Shown here: one piece after another, positions 1-6,087 of the stretch | Position numbering within the stretch: position 1 is the stretch's first letter | How the letters are laid out: every line of letters begins with the position of its first letter | Assembly: GCA_021641225.1 (NCBI GenBank) | Contig: JAJWXI010000022.1 | Location: forward strand, 1-15,728 | Direction of reading: 5' to 3' | DNA from: Collinsella aerofaciens | GTDB taxonomy: Bacteria > Actinomycetota > Coriobacteriia > Coriobacteriales > Coriobacteriaceae | DNA: 15,728 nt | Position numbers and translations under genes: made by a program | The notes under the pieces: generated by a model | The model's database searches: none | Told to the model about the DNA's origin: nothing | Seen by the model: only the letters and a program-made list of their open reading frames with translations

Positions 1-272
1 TCGTGTGCCGCCTTGGCCGCGCGGGGAATCGTCTGCTCGTAGATGGGGAAGAGCGTGCCCATGTTGAGATAGATGGCGCCGCCGCCGGCGACGAGCGCCT
101 CGCCCTCGTCGGGCAGATAGACCATGGCGGCCGAGCCGCCCACGGCGAGTTGCGCGTTGGCGACAAAGTCGATCGTTACCGTGTTGGTGATGGAGCCGGC
201 CATCGGATTGGTGGCGCGAATCTCGTCCACCGCCTTGACCATATGTTGCTTAAGCTGTTCCGAATCAATCAC
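1..272 (-). CDS. thiM: Hydroxyethylthiazole kinase ThiM (N-terminal part, cut by window edge)
   Basis: ThiM phosphorylates 4-methyl-5-hydroxyethylthiazole, the thiazole salvage step of thiamine synthesis, in the cytoplasm. About 90 residues are visible. The block from NPMAGSITNTVTIDFVANAQ through LAVGGSAAM to YLNMGTL matches the ThiM N-terminus (family pattern NPLVHxITNxVVxNFxAN, then ALGASPxM, then LNIGTL). The GTG start at 272 has an AGGAGG Shine-Dalgarno site 8 nt upstream. An ATG 7 bases further upstream is out of frame and soon meets a stop. The C-terminal two thirds, with the ATP-site residues, lie outside the window, so intactness cannot be judged. A TPP riboswitch and terminator precede it, which independently supports a thiamine role. 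thiE or thiD may follow downstream, but that is inference. Confidence 0.9.
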   Translation of the reverse strand, partial: MIDSEQLKQHMVKAVDEIRATNPMAGSITNTVTIDFVANAQLAVGGSAAMVYLPDEGEALVAGGGAIYLNMGTLFPIYEQTIPRAAKAAH

Positions 273-294
273 TGCACATGCCTCCTTGGCATAG

Positions 295-324
295 AAAAGG
301 GGCGCTGTGCATAGACAGCGCCCC
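295..324 (-). terminator. Intrinsic terminator in the thiM leader (riboswitch expression platform)
   Basis: A perfect 10-bp stem (GGGGCGCTGT at 299-308 against ACAGCGCCCC at 315-324, 6-nt loop) is followed on the minus strand by a TTTT run (295-298). It lies between the TPP aptamer and the thiM Shine-Dalgarno site. This suggests TPP controls thiM by premature transcription termination and not by hiding the ribosome site. Confidence 0.85.
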
Positions 325-335
325 TGTAAAGGCGG

Positions 336-428
336 CATGCTCCCTACGCCAGCATTAACTGACAGGTTCAAAGGATTGGGCCCATTGCCCTCTCAGCCTT
401 GTGGTTTGCACCGCCGGCACTCCCGCAT
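336..428 (-). promoter_or_regulatory. TPP riboswitch (THI element) upstream of thiM
   Basis: Read on the minus strand, the region carries the conserved TPP aptamer blocks in order: GGGAGTGCC near 412-424, CTGAGAGGG near 387-395, CCTTTGAACCTG near 363-374, and TTAATGCTGGCGTAGGGA near 341-358. The outer strands GATGC and GCAT can form P1. Thiamine pyrophosphate binding to this RNA family represses thiamine genes. The terminator directly downstream and the thiM start fit that arrangement. The edges are approximate. Confidence 0.95.
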
Positions 429-445
429 CGAATCTGTTGTCCCCT

Positions 446-474
446 ATACTAGCGCACCTGCCAAAAAGGGTCAG
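446..474 (-). promoter_or_regulatory. Putative promoter of the thiM riboswitch transcript
   Basis: On the minus strand, CTGACC (469-474) and TAGTAT (446-451) are separated by 17 nt. Each matches the sigma-70-type consensus at 4 of 6 positions. The predicted start falls just upstream of the TPP aptamer. The -35 box lies inside an arm of the palindrome at 456-557. Confidence 0.45.
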
Positions 475-557
475 GTTTATTTTGGCAGGTAACAACTGGG
501 GCTTTGCGTTTTCCCAGATAAAACCTGCCAAAATAAACCTGTCCCTTTTTGGCAGGT
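456..557. repeat. 102-bp palindromic element with two 35-nt inverted arms
   Basis: Arms 456-490 and 523-557 are inverted copies matching at 34 of 35 positions. Each arm is itself flanked by an 11-bp inverted repeat (ACCTGCCAAAA and TTTTGGCAGGT). The 32-nt spacer holds a further small pair, CTGGG (496-500) and CCCAG (513-517). The whole block could fold as one long hairpin or as two smaller ones. It separates divergent thiM and the HAD gene and encodes no protein. It looks like a REP- or MITE-type intergenic element, but copy number cannot be judged from one window. Confidence 0.85.
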
Positions 558-566
558 CGTTACAAT
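539..566 (+). promoter_or_regulatory. Putative promoter of the HAD hydrolase gene
   Basis: CTGTCC (539-544) and TACAAT (561-566) are separated by 16 nt. The -10 box matches the consensus at 5 of 6 positions; the -35 box is weak. The -35 box occupies the position in the right arm of the palindrome that mirrors the thiM -35 in the left arm. Transcription would start near 573, which rules out the in-frame ATG at 565 and favours ATG 595. Confidence 0.4.
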
Positions 567-594
567 GGGTAGGACCGATACGAATGGGGGCCTT

Positions 595-1503
595 ATGATT
601 AAACTTGTGCTGACCGATATGGACGATACGCTGATTCCAGCCGGGCATGACGGAGCCAGCGACTACGCCATCGAGGGTATTCATGCCATGCAGGCGGCGG
701 GTCTGCACTTTGGTCCGGTTTCGGGTCGTCAGCCGTCCGCGATGGGCTGGATGTTCAAAAATCGTTCCGAGTGTTTTTCGACTGGCGCGTTCTGTAACGG
801 CCAGGTGATGTTTGTCGACGGCGAGGTTGTTGCCTCCCGTGCGAGCGACAACGGTGCCCTCATGCGTCTTGCCGACTATCTTGAGCAAGAGACCGACGAT
901 ACCTATCTGAAGGTCTATAGCCTGGGCGATGACTTTTGGGGCAATGATGCCTATTGCGTGACGAGCAATCCCGAGCGTGTGCGTCGCGCTATGGAGTCGG
1001 GCGGCAATGCATGGCTCAAAGGCGAAGAGGCCCCGTGCCGTCCCGTCGTCGATGACGCGCCGGTGTTCAAGGCGAATATCTGGAGTGCCCGTTCGCGTGA
1101 GGAGCTCGCGGAGCTACGCGAGCGCGTTGCCGCTGAGGTGCCGGAGCTCTCGCTCGTGTTTCCCAACAACCGAGTGCGCCTGTTCGACATCCTTCCGGCT
1201 GGTTGGGGCAAGGGCTGCGCTGCGCTGGAACTGGCGCGCGCTCTGGGCCTTACGCCCGACGAGGTGGCCGTGTTCGGCGACTCCGATAACGACCTGCCCA
1301 TGATTGATGCCGTCCCCAACTCCGTTGCAGTCGCCAACGCCAACGAGGCCGTCACGGCTGCGGCGCGCTGGCATATCGGCGCCGCGGCAGACGATGCGGT
1401 TGCCGAAGCCCTGCATCAGATCGCTGCCTGTGCGGCGACGGGGAAGATGCCGTCGTTTATGCGCCAGGCAGATGCGGCGGGTCCGCGCGTCGCGAACGCC
1501 TAG
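595..1503 (+). CDS. Cof-type (HAD-IIB) phosphatase
   Basis: A cytoplasmic haloacid-dehalogenase-superfamily phosphatase of 302 aa, a typical length for the Cof/YbjI group. Motif I is DMDDT with Asp8 as nucleophile and Asp10 as acid/base. Motif II is Ser43 in PVSGR, motif III is probably Lys206 in GWGKG, and motif IV is GDSDND at 228-233, which holds the Mg-binding acids. The large middle segment is the C2-type cap that sets the substrate, usually a sugar phosphate or a cofactor phosphate. ATG 595 was chosen over in-frame ATG 565 because it begins at the usual MIKLVLTDMDDT and because ATG 565 overlaps the putative -10 box. The LysR gene follows 10 bp later, so the two are probably cotranscribed. 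The substrate is unknown. The divergent thiM makes a thiamine-related phosphate conceivable, but that is only inference. Confidence 0.9.
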   Translation: MIKLVLTDMDDTLIPAGHDGASDYAIEGIHAMQAAGLHFGPVSGRQPSAMGWMFKNRSECFSTGAFCNGQVMFVDGEVVASRASDNGALMRLADYLEQETDDTYLKVYSLGDDFWGNDAYCVTSNPERVRRAMESGGNAWLKGEEAPCRPVVDDAPVFKANIWSARSREELAELRERVAAEVPELSLVFPNNRVRLFDILPAGWGKGCAALELARALGLTPDEVAVFGDSDNDLPMIDAVPNSVAVANANEAVTAAARWHIGAAADDAVAEALHQIAACAATGKMPSFMRQADAAGPRVANA

Positions 1504-1513
1504 GGAGGCCACT

Positions 1514-2410
1514 ATGAAGCTCCAGCAGCTCAGGTATGTCGTTAAGGTTGCCGAATGCGGCAGCATTACCGAGGCCTCACGTCGGCTCTTTGTGTCGCAG
1601 CCTTCGATCACTGCATCGATCCGTGAGCTCGAAAACGAGATGGGCGTTCATATCTTTGAGCGCACCAACAAGGGCGTTATCGTGTCCGAGGAAGGCGAGA
1701 CCTTTTTGGGCTACGCGCGTCAGGTGCTCGATCAGGCCGATCTGCTCGAGGACAAATATAAAGGTGCGTCCGAGCAGGTGCCGCATTTTAGCGTGAGCTG
1801 CCAGCATTATTCCTTTGCCGTCAATGCGTTTGTCGACGTGATCCGCGAGTTCGATGCCGCGCGCTACGACTTTACCCTGCGCGAGGAGCAGACCCACGAG
1901 ATTATCGAGGATGTCGCACACATGAAAAGCGAGCTGGGCATCCTGTATCTGTCGGAACACAATCGCGAGGTTATCGAGCGCATGCTGGCAGCCAATGAGC
2001 TCGTATTCGAAGGACTCTTCTGCGCCACGCCGCATGTCTTCGTGTGCGCAGACCATCCACTGGCGGACCATGCCAGCGTGACGCTCGAAGATCTCGAGGA
2101 CTACCCGTTCCTGTCCTATGAGCAGGGCAGCTATAACTCGTTTTACTATTCCGAGGAACTGACCTCGACCTTTGAGCGTCGCAAGAATATCCGCGTGCGT
2201 GACCGTGCGACGTTGTTCAACCTAGCTATGGGCCTTAACGGTTACACGGTGTGTTCGGGCGTGATCAGCCATGAACTTAACGGCCCCGGTATTATCTCGA
2301 TTCCGCTCGATGTAGACGAGTACATGGAGATTGGCATCATCACGCGCAAGAACACGACGCTCACGCGCTATGGACAGGCCTATATCAACGCGATTCGTCA
2401 GCATATCTAG
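1514..2410 (+). CDS. LysR-family transcriptional regulator
   Basis: 298 aa, the standard LysR length. Residues 1-60 form the winged helix-turn-helix, with ITEASRRLFVSQPSITASI as recognition region, followed by the linker helix and a substrate-binding-fold effector domain from about residue 90. The ATG at 1514 has GGGAGG a few bases upstream. The gene starts 10 bp after the HAD gene and ends 155 bp before the MetE-like gene. LysR proteins usually bind T-N11-A dyads and need a small-molecule co-inducer. The dyad at 2455-2481, in front of the MetE-like gene, is the obvious candidate target and would make this a MetR-like local activator. That link is inferred. Control of the HAD gene is the alternative. 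Confidence 0.92.
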   Translation: MKLQQLRYVVKVAECGSITEASRRLFVSQPSITASIRELENEMGVHIFERTNKGVIVSEEGETFLGYARQVLDQADLLEDKYKGASEQVPHFSVSCQHYSFAVNAFVDVIREFDAARYDFTLREEQTHEIIEDVAHMKSELGILYLSEHNREVIERMLAANELVFEGLFCATPHVFVCADHPLADHASVTLEDLEDYPFLSYEQGSYNSFYYSEELTSTFERRKNIRVRDRATLFNLAMGLNGYTVCSGVISHELNGPGIISIPLDVDEYMEIGIITRKNTTLTRYGQAYINAIRQHI

Positions 2411-2454
2411 ATTGCTGCGTTCTGCACGGGTCAAATCTCTTTGCGGCAGTCTCA

Positions 2455-2481
2455 TTTGATATAGGAAGCATCTATATCAAA
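2455..2481. promoter_or_regulatory. 10-bp dyad, candidate LysR operator of the MetE-like gene
   Basis: TTTGATATAG (2455-2464) and CTATATCAAA (2472-2481) form a perfect 10-bp inverted repeat with a 7-nt spacer. At its centre sits the LysR signature T-N11-A (T2462, A2474). It lies about 85-110 nt upstream of the MetE-like start and just downstream of the LysR gene. AT-rich -10-like sequences follow (TATATT at 2494-2499) without a good -35 box, as expected for an activator-dependent promoter. Confidence 0.6.
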
Positions 2482-2511
2482 CTGTTATAAACGTATATTT
2501 TACGATAGCCA

Positions 2512-2525
2512 TATGAGCGCTCATA
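2512..2525. promoter_or_regulatory. 14-bp perfect palindrome in the MetE-like gene leader
   Basis: TATGAGCGCTCATA is its own reverse complement. It sits 41 nt before the start codon, downstream of the likely -10 region, a position fitting a repressor site. The binding protein is unknown, and a short palindrome could also arise by chance. Confidence 0.35.
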
Positions 2526-2565
2526 CTCTGTCCCAGTAAAGCAACCAATGCAAAGGGAGATATCT

Positions 2566-3699
2566 ATGAGCACCTTGATTCAACCGAACGCGCCGTTTCG
2601 CGCCGATATCGTCGGCAGCTTTCTTCGTCCCCAGGCTGTTAAGGATGCACGTGTCGCCTATGCCGCGGGCACGCTCGACGCCGCCGGCCTTAAGGCCGTC
2701 GAGGATGAGGCCATTTGCGATTTGGTGGCCAAGCAGAAGGCAGCCGGCTTACAGGTAATTACCGATGGCGAATACCGCCGCAGCTACTGGCACCTCGATT
2801 TTATGTGGGGCCTTAACGGCATTGAGCGCCGCACCTCACGCACGGGTTATATGTTCCATGACGAGGAGACGACGGCCGACACCGCTGTGGTTACCGGTCC
2901 CATTAGCGGCGAGAACCACCCGTTCGTCGAGCATTTTAAGTTTGTCAAGGCGCTTGAGGGGGAGGGCCAGGTCGCGCGTCAAACCATTCCGGCGCCGATC
3001 CAGACGTTCTCGGAGGTTACGCTCGACCGCTGCGATGGACAGCAGGAGAGTCTGCGCGCCGTCTACAAGACCGATGAGGAACTTGCCGACGCCATTGCAG
3101 CCGCTTATCGCACGGTGATCGCCGACCTGTACGCAGCAGGCTGCCGCAACATCCAGTTTGATGACTGCACCTGGGGCATCTACTGCGATACTGATTTTGT
3201 CGCCAAAACCGGCATGAGTCCGGTCGACCTGCAAAAGGTAAGCGAGTTGGGCGTGGCGCTCAACAACGCCGCCATCGAGGACAAGCCCGACGATCTGGTC
3301 ATCAACACGCATGTATGCCGCGGCAACTATCACTCCACGTATGCCTTCGAGGGTGGTTACGATCCCATTGCACCGTACCTGTTTGCGCACGAGGATGTCG
3401 ACGCGTTCTACCTTGAGTTCGATACGCCGCGCGCCGGTGGCTTTGAGCCGCTCAAGTATGTTGCCCCCGGTAAGAAGGTCGTGCTGGGCCTGGTGACCAC
3501 CAAGGCGGCCGAGCTCGAGGATGAGGAGGTTATCGTCGAGCGTATCAACGAAGCCGCGAAGTATGTGCCGCTCGAGAACCTATACCTGTCGCCTCAGTGC
3601 GGTTTTGCCAGCTGCGAGATCGGCAACAAGCTTACCGAGGACGAGCAGTGGGCAAAGCTCGCACTGGTCAAGCGCATCGCCGAGCGCGTCTGGAAGTAG
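2566..3699 (+). CDS. Core-MetE-type (cobalamin-independent) methyltransferase, YxjG/YxjH-like
   Basis: 377 aa, the length of stand-alone MetE C-terminal-domain proteins such as Bacillus YxjG/YxjH, against about 750 aa for full MetE. The fold is a zinc TIM barrel that transfers a methyl group to a thiol, normally homocysteine to give methionine. All four MetE zinc ligands appear present: His249 and Cys251 in NTHVCRGN, Glu284 in YLEFD, and Cys345 in SPQCGF. The N-terminus (FRADIVGSFLRP) is typical of this group. The MetE N-terminal half that helps bind folate is absent, so the methyl donor may not be the usual methyltetrahydrofolate polyglutamate. ATG 2566 was chosen over in-frame ATG 2548 because of AAAGGGAGA just upstream. 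No terminator is visible before the uracil permease. Confidence 0.88.
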   Translation: MSTLIQPNAPFRADIVGSFLRPQAVKDARVAYAAGTLDAAGLKAVEDEAICDLVAKQKAAGLQVITDGEYRRSYWHLDFMWGLNGIERRTSRTGYMFHDEETTADTAVVTGPISGENHPFVEHFKFVKALEGEGQVARQTIPAPIQTFSEVTLDRCDGQQESLRAVYKTDEELADAIAAAYRTVIADLYAAGCRNIQFDDCTWGIYCDTDFVAKTGMSPVDLQKVSELGVALNNAAIEDKPDDLVINTHVCRGNYHSTYAFEGGYDPIAPYLFAHEDVDAFYLEFDTPRAGGFEPLKYVAPGKKVVLGLVTTKAAELEDEEVIVERINEAAKYVPLENLYLSPQCGFASCEIGNKLTEDEQWAKLALVKRIAERVWK

Positions 3700-3745
3700 C
3701 GCTACCGTTCGTCGGGGCGGCGGGCGTGATTGGGGCTACATCGCA

Positions 3746-3795
3746 TACAATGGTTCGGATCGTATCGTTCGGGCAGGTAATCAGCCATGCCCGGG
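3746..3795 (+). promoter_or_regulatory. Possible promoter and leader hairpin of the uracil permease gene
   Basis: The 121-bp gap holds TACAAT (3746-3751, 5 of 6 of the -10 consensus) with no convincing -35 box. It also holds an inverted repeat, CGGGCA (3770-3775) and TGCCCG (3788-3793), about 17 nt before the Shine-Dalgarno site. No U-tract follows, so it is not a plain terminator. I found no recognisable PyrR site. Confidence 0.3.
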
Positions 3796-3820
3796 CGCCC
3801 TTCCATTCGAAAGGACTTCC

Positions 3821-5155
3821 ATGTCCCAGTCTTCGACGCCCGCCGTCACCGATGCCATCTACGATGCGTCATCGCTCGGCCGCCCGCGCATGTTTGTGTT
3901 GGGCTTGCAGCACATGTTCGCGATGTTTGGCGCCACGGTGCTCGTGCCCGTGCTCACCGGCCTTTCCGTTTCGGCGACGCTTCTGTTCGCCGGCATCGGC
4001 ACGCTGCTGTTTCATTTTCTATCGCGCGGTAAGGTGCCGGCCTTTCTGGGCTCGTCGTTTGCCTTCATCGCGGGCTATGCCGCGATTGCACCCAACGGCG
4101 AGACGGAGCTTTTACCTTACGCCTGTCTGGGCGTAGCCTGCGCCGGCCTGCTCTATCCGGTGCTGGCGGCGCTGTTCCGCGCATTTGGTGCCAAGCGCGT
4201 CATGCGCTTCTTTCCGCCGGTGGTGACTGGTCCCATCGTTATTTCCATCGGCTTGATCTTGGCGAGCTCTGCCATTGCCAACTGCCAGACCAACTGGCTT
4301 GTCGCTGTGGTTGCTGTGGCCGTCATCGTGATCTGCAACATCTGGGGCCGTGGCATGGTCAAGATCGTGCCGATTTTGCTGGGTGTCGTGGTGAGCTATG
4401 CCGTAGCGGCAGCACTGGGCGAAGTTGATTTTTCGGGCGTTGCGGCCGCTCCGTGGGTCGGCCTGCCCGTTGTATGGGACAACACCGTGTTTGCGCTCTT
4501 CGGTCCGCAGTTCGATAGCGGTCTTGCCACGACGGCCATCATCACCATCATGCCGCTGGCCTTCGCGACCATGATCGAGCATATTGGCGACATCTCGGCT
4601 ATCGGCTCTACCTGTGAGCGCAACTACATCGCCGATCCTGGCCTGCATCGCACGCTGCTCGGTGATGGCCTTGCCACGATCCTGGCCTCGCTCTTTGGTG
4701 CTCCGGCAAACACCACCTATGGCGAGAACACTGGCGTGCTCGCCCTGACGCGCGTGTTCGACCCGCGCGTGATCCGCATTGCCGCGTGCTGCGCCATCGT
4801 GCTTTCGTTCTGCCCCAAGTTCGCTGCAGTCATCGCCGCCATGCCGGCGTGCGTCATCGGCGGCGTGTCGCTCGTGCTCTACGGCATGATCAGCGCCGTG
4901 GGTGTTCGCAACCTCATCGAGAACCAGGTCGATTTCCAGAACAACCGCAACGTGTTGGTGGCCGCGCTGGTGCTCGTGCTCTCGCTCGGCATTGCCTACA
5001 GCACCGCCGGCGCCATCGTGCTGGAGCTGGGCGGCGTGACGATCTCGCTTTCGGGCCTTGCCGTGGGCTCGCTGGTGGGTATTGTTCTCAACGCAATCCT
5101 GCCCGGTAACGACTTTGAGTTTGATGCTTCCGAGCTCGAGGAAGCTGTTGAGTAG
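3821..5155 (+). CDS. uraA: Uracil permease, NCS2 family
   Basis: A 444-aa polytopic membrane protein that imports uracil, probably by proton symport. The N-terminal motif QHMFAMFGATVLVPVLTGL is the hallmark of UraA-type carriers. Glu253 in FATMIEHIGD and Glu302 in NTTYGENTGV correspond to the substrate- and proton-binding glutamates of UraA (E241 and E290 in E. coli). The NTTYGEN form points to uracil; xanthine carriers of this family differ there. Fourteen membrane segments are expected from the family. The start is ATG 3821 with AAAGGA 5 nt upstream; the open frame extends further 5' but only through the preceding gene. A bidirectional terminator follows 20 bp after the stop. Confidence 0.93.
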   Translation: MSQSSTPAVTDAIYDASSLGRPRMFVLGLQHMFAMFGATVLVPVLTGLSVSATLLFAGIGTLLFHFLSRGKVPAFLGSSFAFIAGYAAIAPNGETELLPYACLGVACAGLLYPVLAALFRAFGAKRVMRFFPPVVTGPIVISIGLILASSAIANCQTNWLVAVVAVAVIVICNIWGRGMVKIVPILLGVVVSYAVAAALGEVDFSGVAAAPWVGLPVVWDNTVFALFGPQFDSGLATTAIITIMPLAFATMIEHIGDISAIGSTCERNYIADPGLHRTLLGDGLATILASLFGAPANTTYGENTGVLALTRVFDPRVIRIAACCAIVLSFCPKFAAVIAAMPACVIGGVSLVLYGMISAVGVRNLIENQVDFQNNRNVLVAALVLVLSLGIAYSTAGAIVLELGGVTISLSGLAVGSLVGIVLNAILPGNDFEFDASELEEAVE

Positions 5156-5175
5156 CGGTTACGTTCAGCAATATC

Positions 5176-5214
5176 AAAAAATGGCACCCATGCGTACACG
5201 TGGGCGCCATTTTT
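5176..5214. terminator. Bidirectional terminator between uraA and the esterase gene
   Basis: AAAAAATGGCACCCA (5176-5190) pairs with TGGGCGCCATTTTT (5201-5214), with one A/C mismatch. The stem ends in T on one strand and A on the other, so both converging transcripts get a U-tract. The stem overlaps the TAA stop of the minus-strand esterase (5213-5215). Confidence 0.85.
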
Positions 5215-5875
5215 AATGCGTCAGTATCCAGTGGATGCCGCGGGCCATGCGCAAGTCGGTTTGCGCAAAATGATTGCCGGGGTTGATCTCCAGCGTTGTT
5301 GGAATGCCACGCTCGACGAGTAACTCTTCCATCGCGCGCGTGTCGTCGAGCACGTGTCGCATCATGCGGTTGGGCGTCTTGGTTTCCTTTTTACCGAGCG
5401 ACAGGTAGACGGCTTGCGGGTTGCTGACAAACGGCTCCGTGCTGGCACGATCGACAAAGTGGGGAAACCACAGCGACCCCGATGCGCTCGCGGCGCGGTC
5501 AAAGACGTTGGTTTGCCAGAGGGCCCAAAGCGCGAAAAGGCCTGCGAGCGAGTAACCGGCAATGCCGCGCCAAACGGGCGGCTGGGGAAGCGATGACTCG
5601 ACCTGCGGGATTATCTGGCTCAGCAACTCATCAAGAAAACTGGCAGCCTGACCGCCGAAAGGCTCAGCATCGCGTACAGTTCCATCGCATGCCCAGGGGC
5701 TCAGCTCGCGATTCCAATCGAGCCCGCCAATGGCAACGAGCGTAAACGGCGGACAGTCGAGCTCTCGACAGCGGTTATAAACATCACTACCGTCGCCCAT
5801 GACCACGGGGAGGTAAATGACGGGTGCGCTTTCCGTATGCTCCGAATGAACGGTTATCTGCTTTTGCGCTTCCAT
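5213..5875 (-). CDS. Small alpha/beta-hydrolase esterase (EstD/Fes-like)
   Basis: 220 aa with no signal peptide or membrane segment, so probably cytoplasmic. The nucleophile elbow GYSLAG places Ser109 as catalytic serine, and His202 in NPGNHF is the expected catalytic histidine. The LGKKE segment with Glu164 matches a conserved acidic position of this esterase family, which includes enterochelin-esterase-like and S-formylglutathione-type enzymes. The sequence is shorter than full Fes proteins (about 370-400 aa), lacking their N-terminal domain, and resembles IroE- or BesA-sized enzymes. No siderophore genes are nearby, so the substrate is open. The ATG at 5875 has AGAGAAG 6 nt upstream. The gene appears to stand alone between two terminators. 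Confidence 0.8.
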   Translation of the reverse strand: MEAQKQITVHSEHTESAPVIYLPVVMGDGSDVYNRCRELDCPPFTLVAIGGLDWNRELSPWACDGTVRDAEPFGGQAASFLDELLSQIIPQVESSLPQPPVWRGIAGYSLAGLFALWALWQTNVFDRAASASGSLWFPHFVDRASTEPFVSNPQAVYLSLGKKETKTPNRMMRHVLDDTRAMEELLVERGIPTTLEINPGNHFAQTDLRMARGIHWILTH

Positions 5876-5987
5876 GACGGGCTTCTCTCAGTGTTGTGAT
5901 ATCGGCAGTCCCAATTGTCGCACGCCAGCGTATACCGGTTGGGCAGCATCAAGAACATTCGCGCGCGTCGTGCGGGCGCAAACAGGA

Positions 5988-6023
5988 AACGCCACCGCCG
6001 GATGGGAGCTCGGCGGTGGCGTT
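5988..6023 (-). terminator. Terminator of the surface-protein gene
   Basis: A perfect 13-bp stem (AACGCCACCGCCG at 5988-6000 with CGGCGGTGGCGTT at 6011-6023, 10-nt loop) lies 64 nt after the surface-protein stop. The minus-strand 3' side continues TTCCTGTTT, a moderate U-tract. Confidence 0.75.
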
Positions 6024-6087
6024 GCTAAACGGTGTGCGGGCTAGCACTTCTGTGGGTGCCGCCCCGTGCGTTAAAGGTCAAAGCTGT

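Noticed and set aside
3..314. Plus-strand open frame at the window start
   Set aside because: It is the mirror of thiM, the riboswitch leader and the terminator, and has no independent support.
2411..2565. Possible SAM or other methionine-related riboswitch before the MetE-like gene
   Set aside because: The gap is AT-rich and holds dyads, but no conserved aptamer blocks or terminator.
3521..3820. Upstream extension of the uracil permease frame
   Set aside because: It overlaps the MetE-like gene and adds a sequence without family similarity. ATG 3821 has a proper ribosome site and the standard permease N-terminus.
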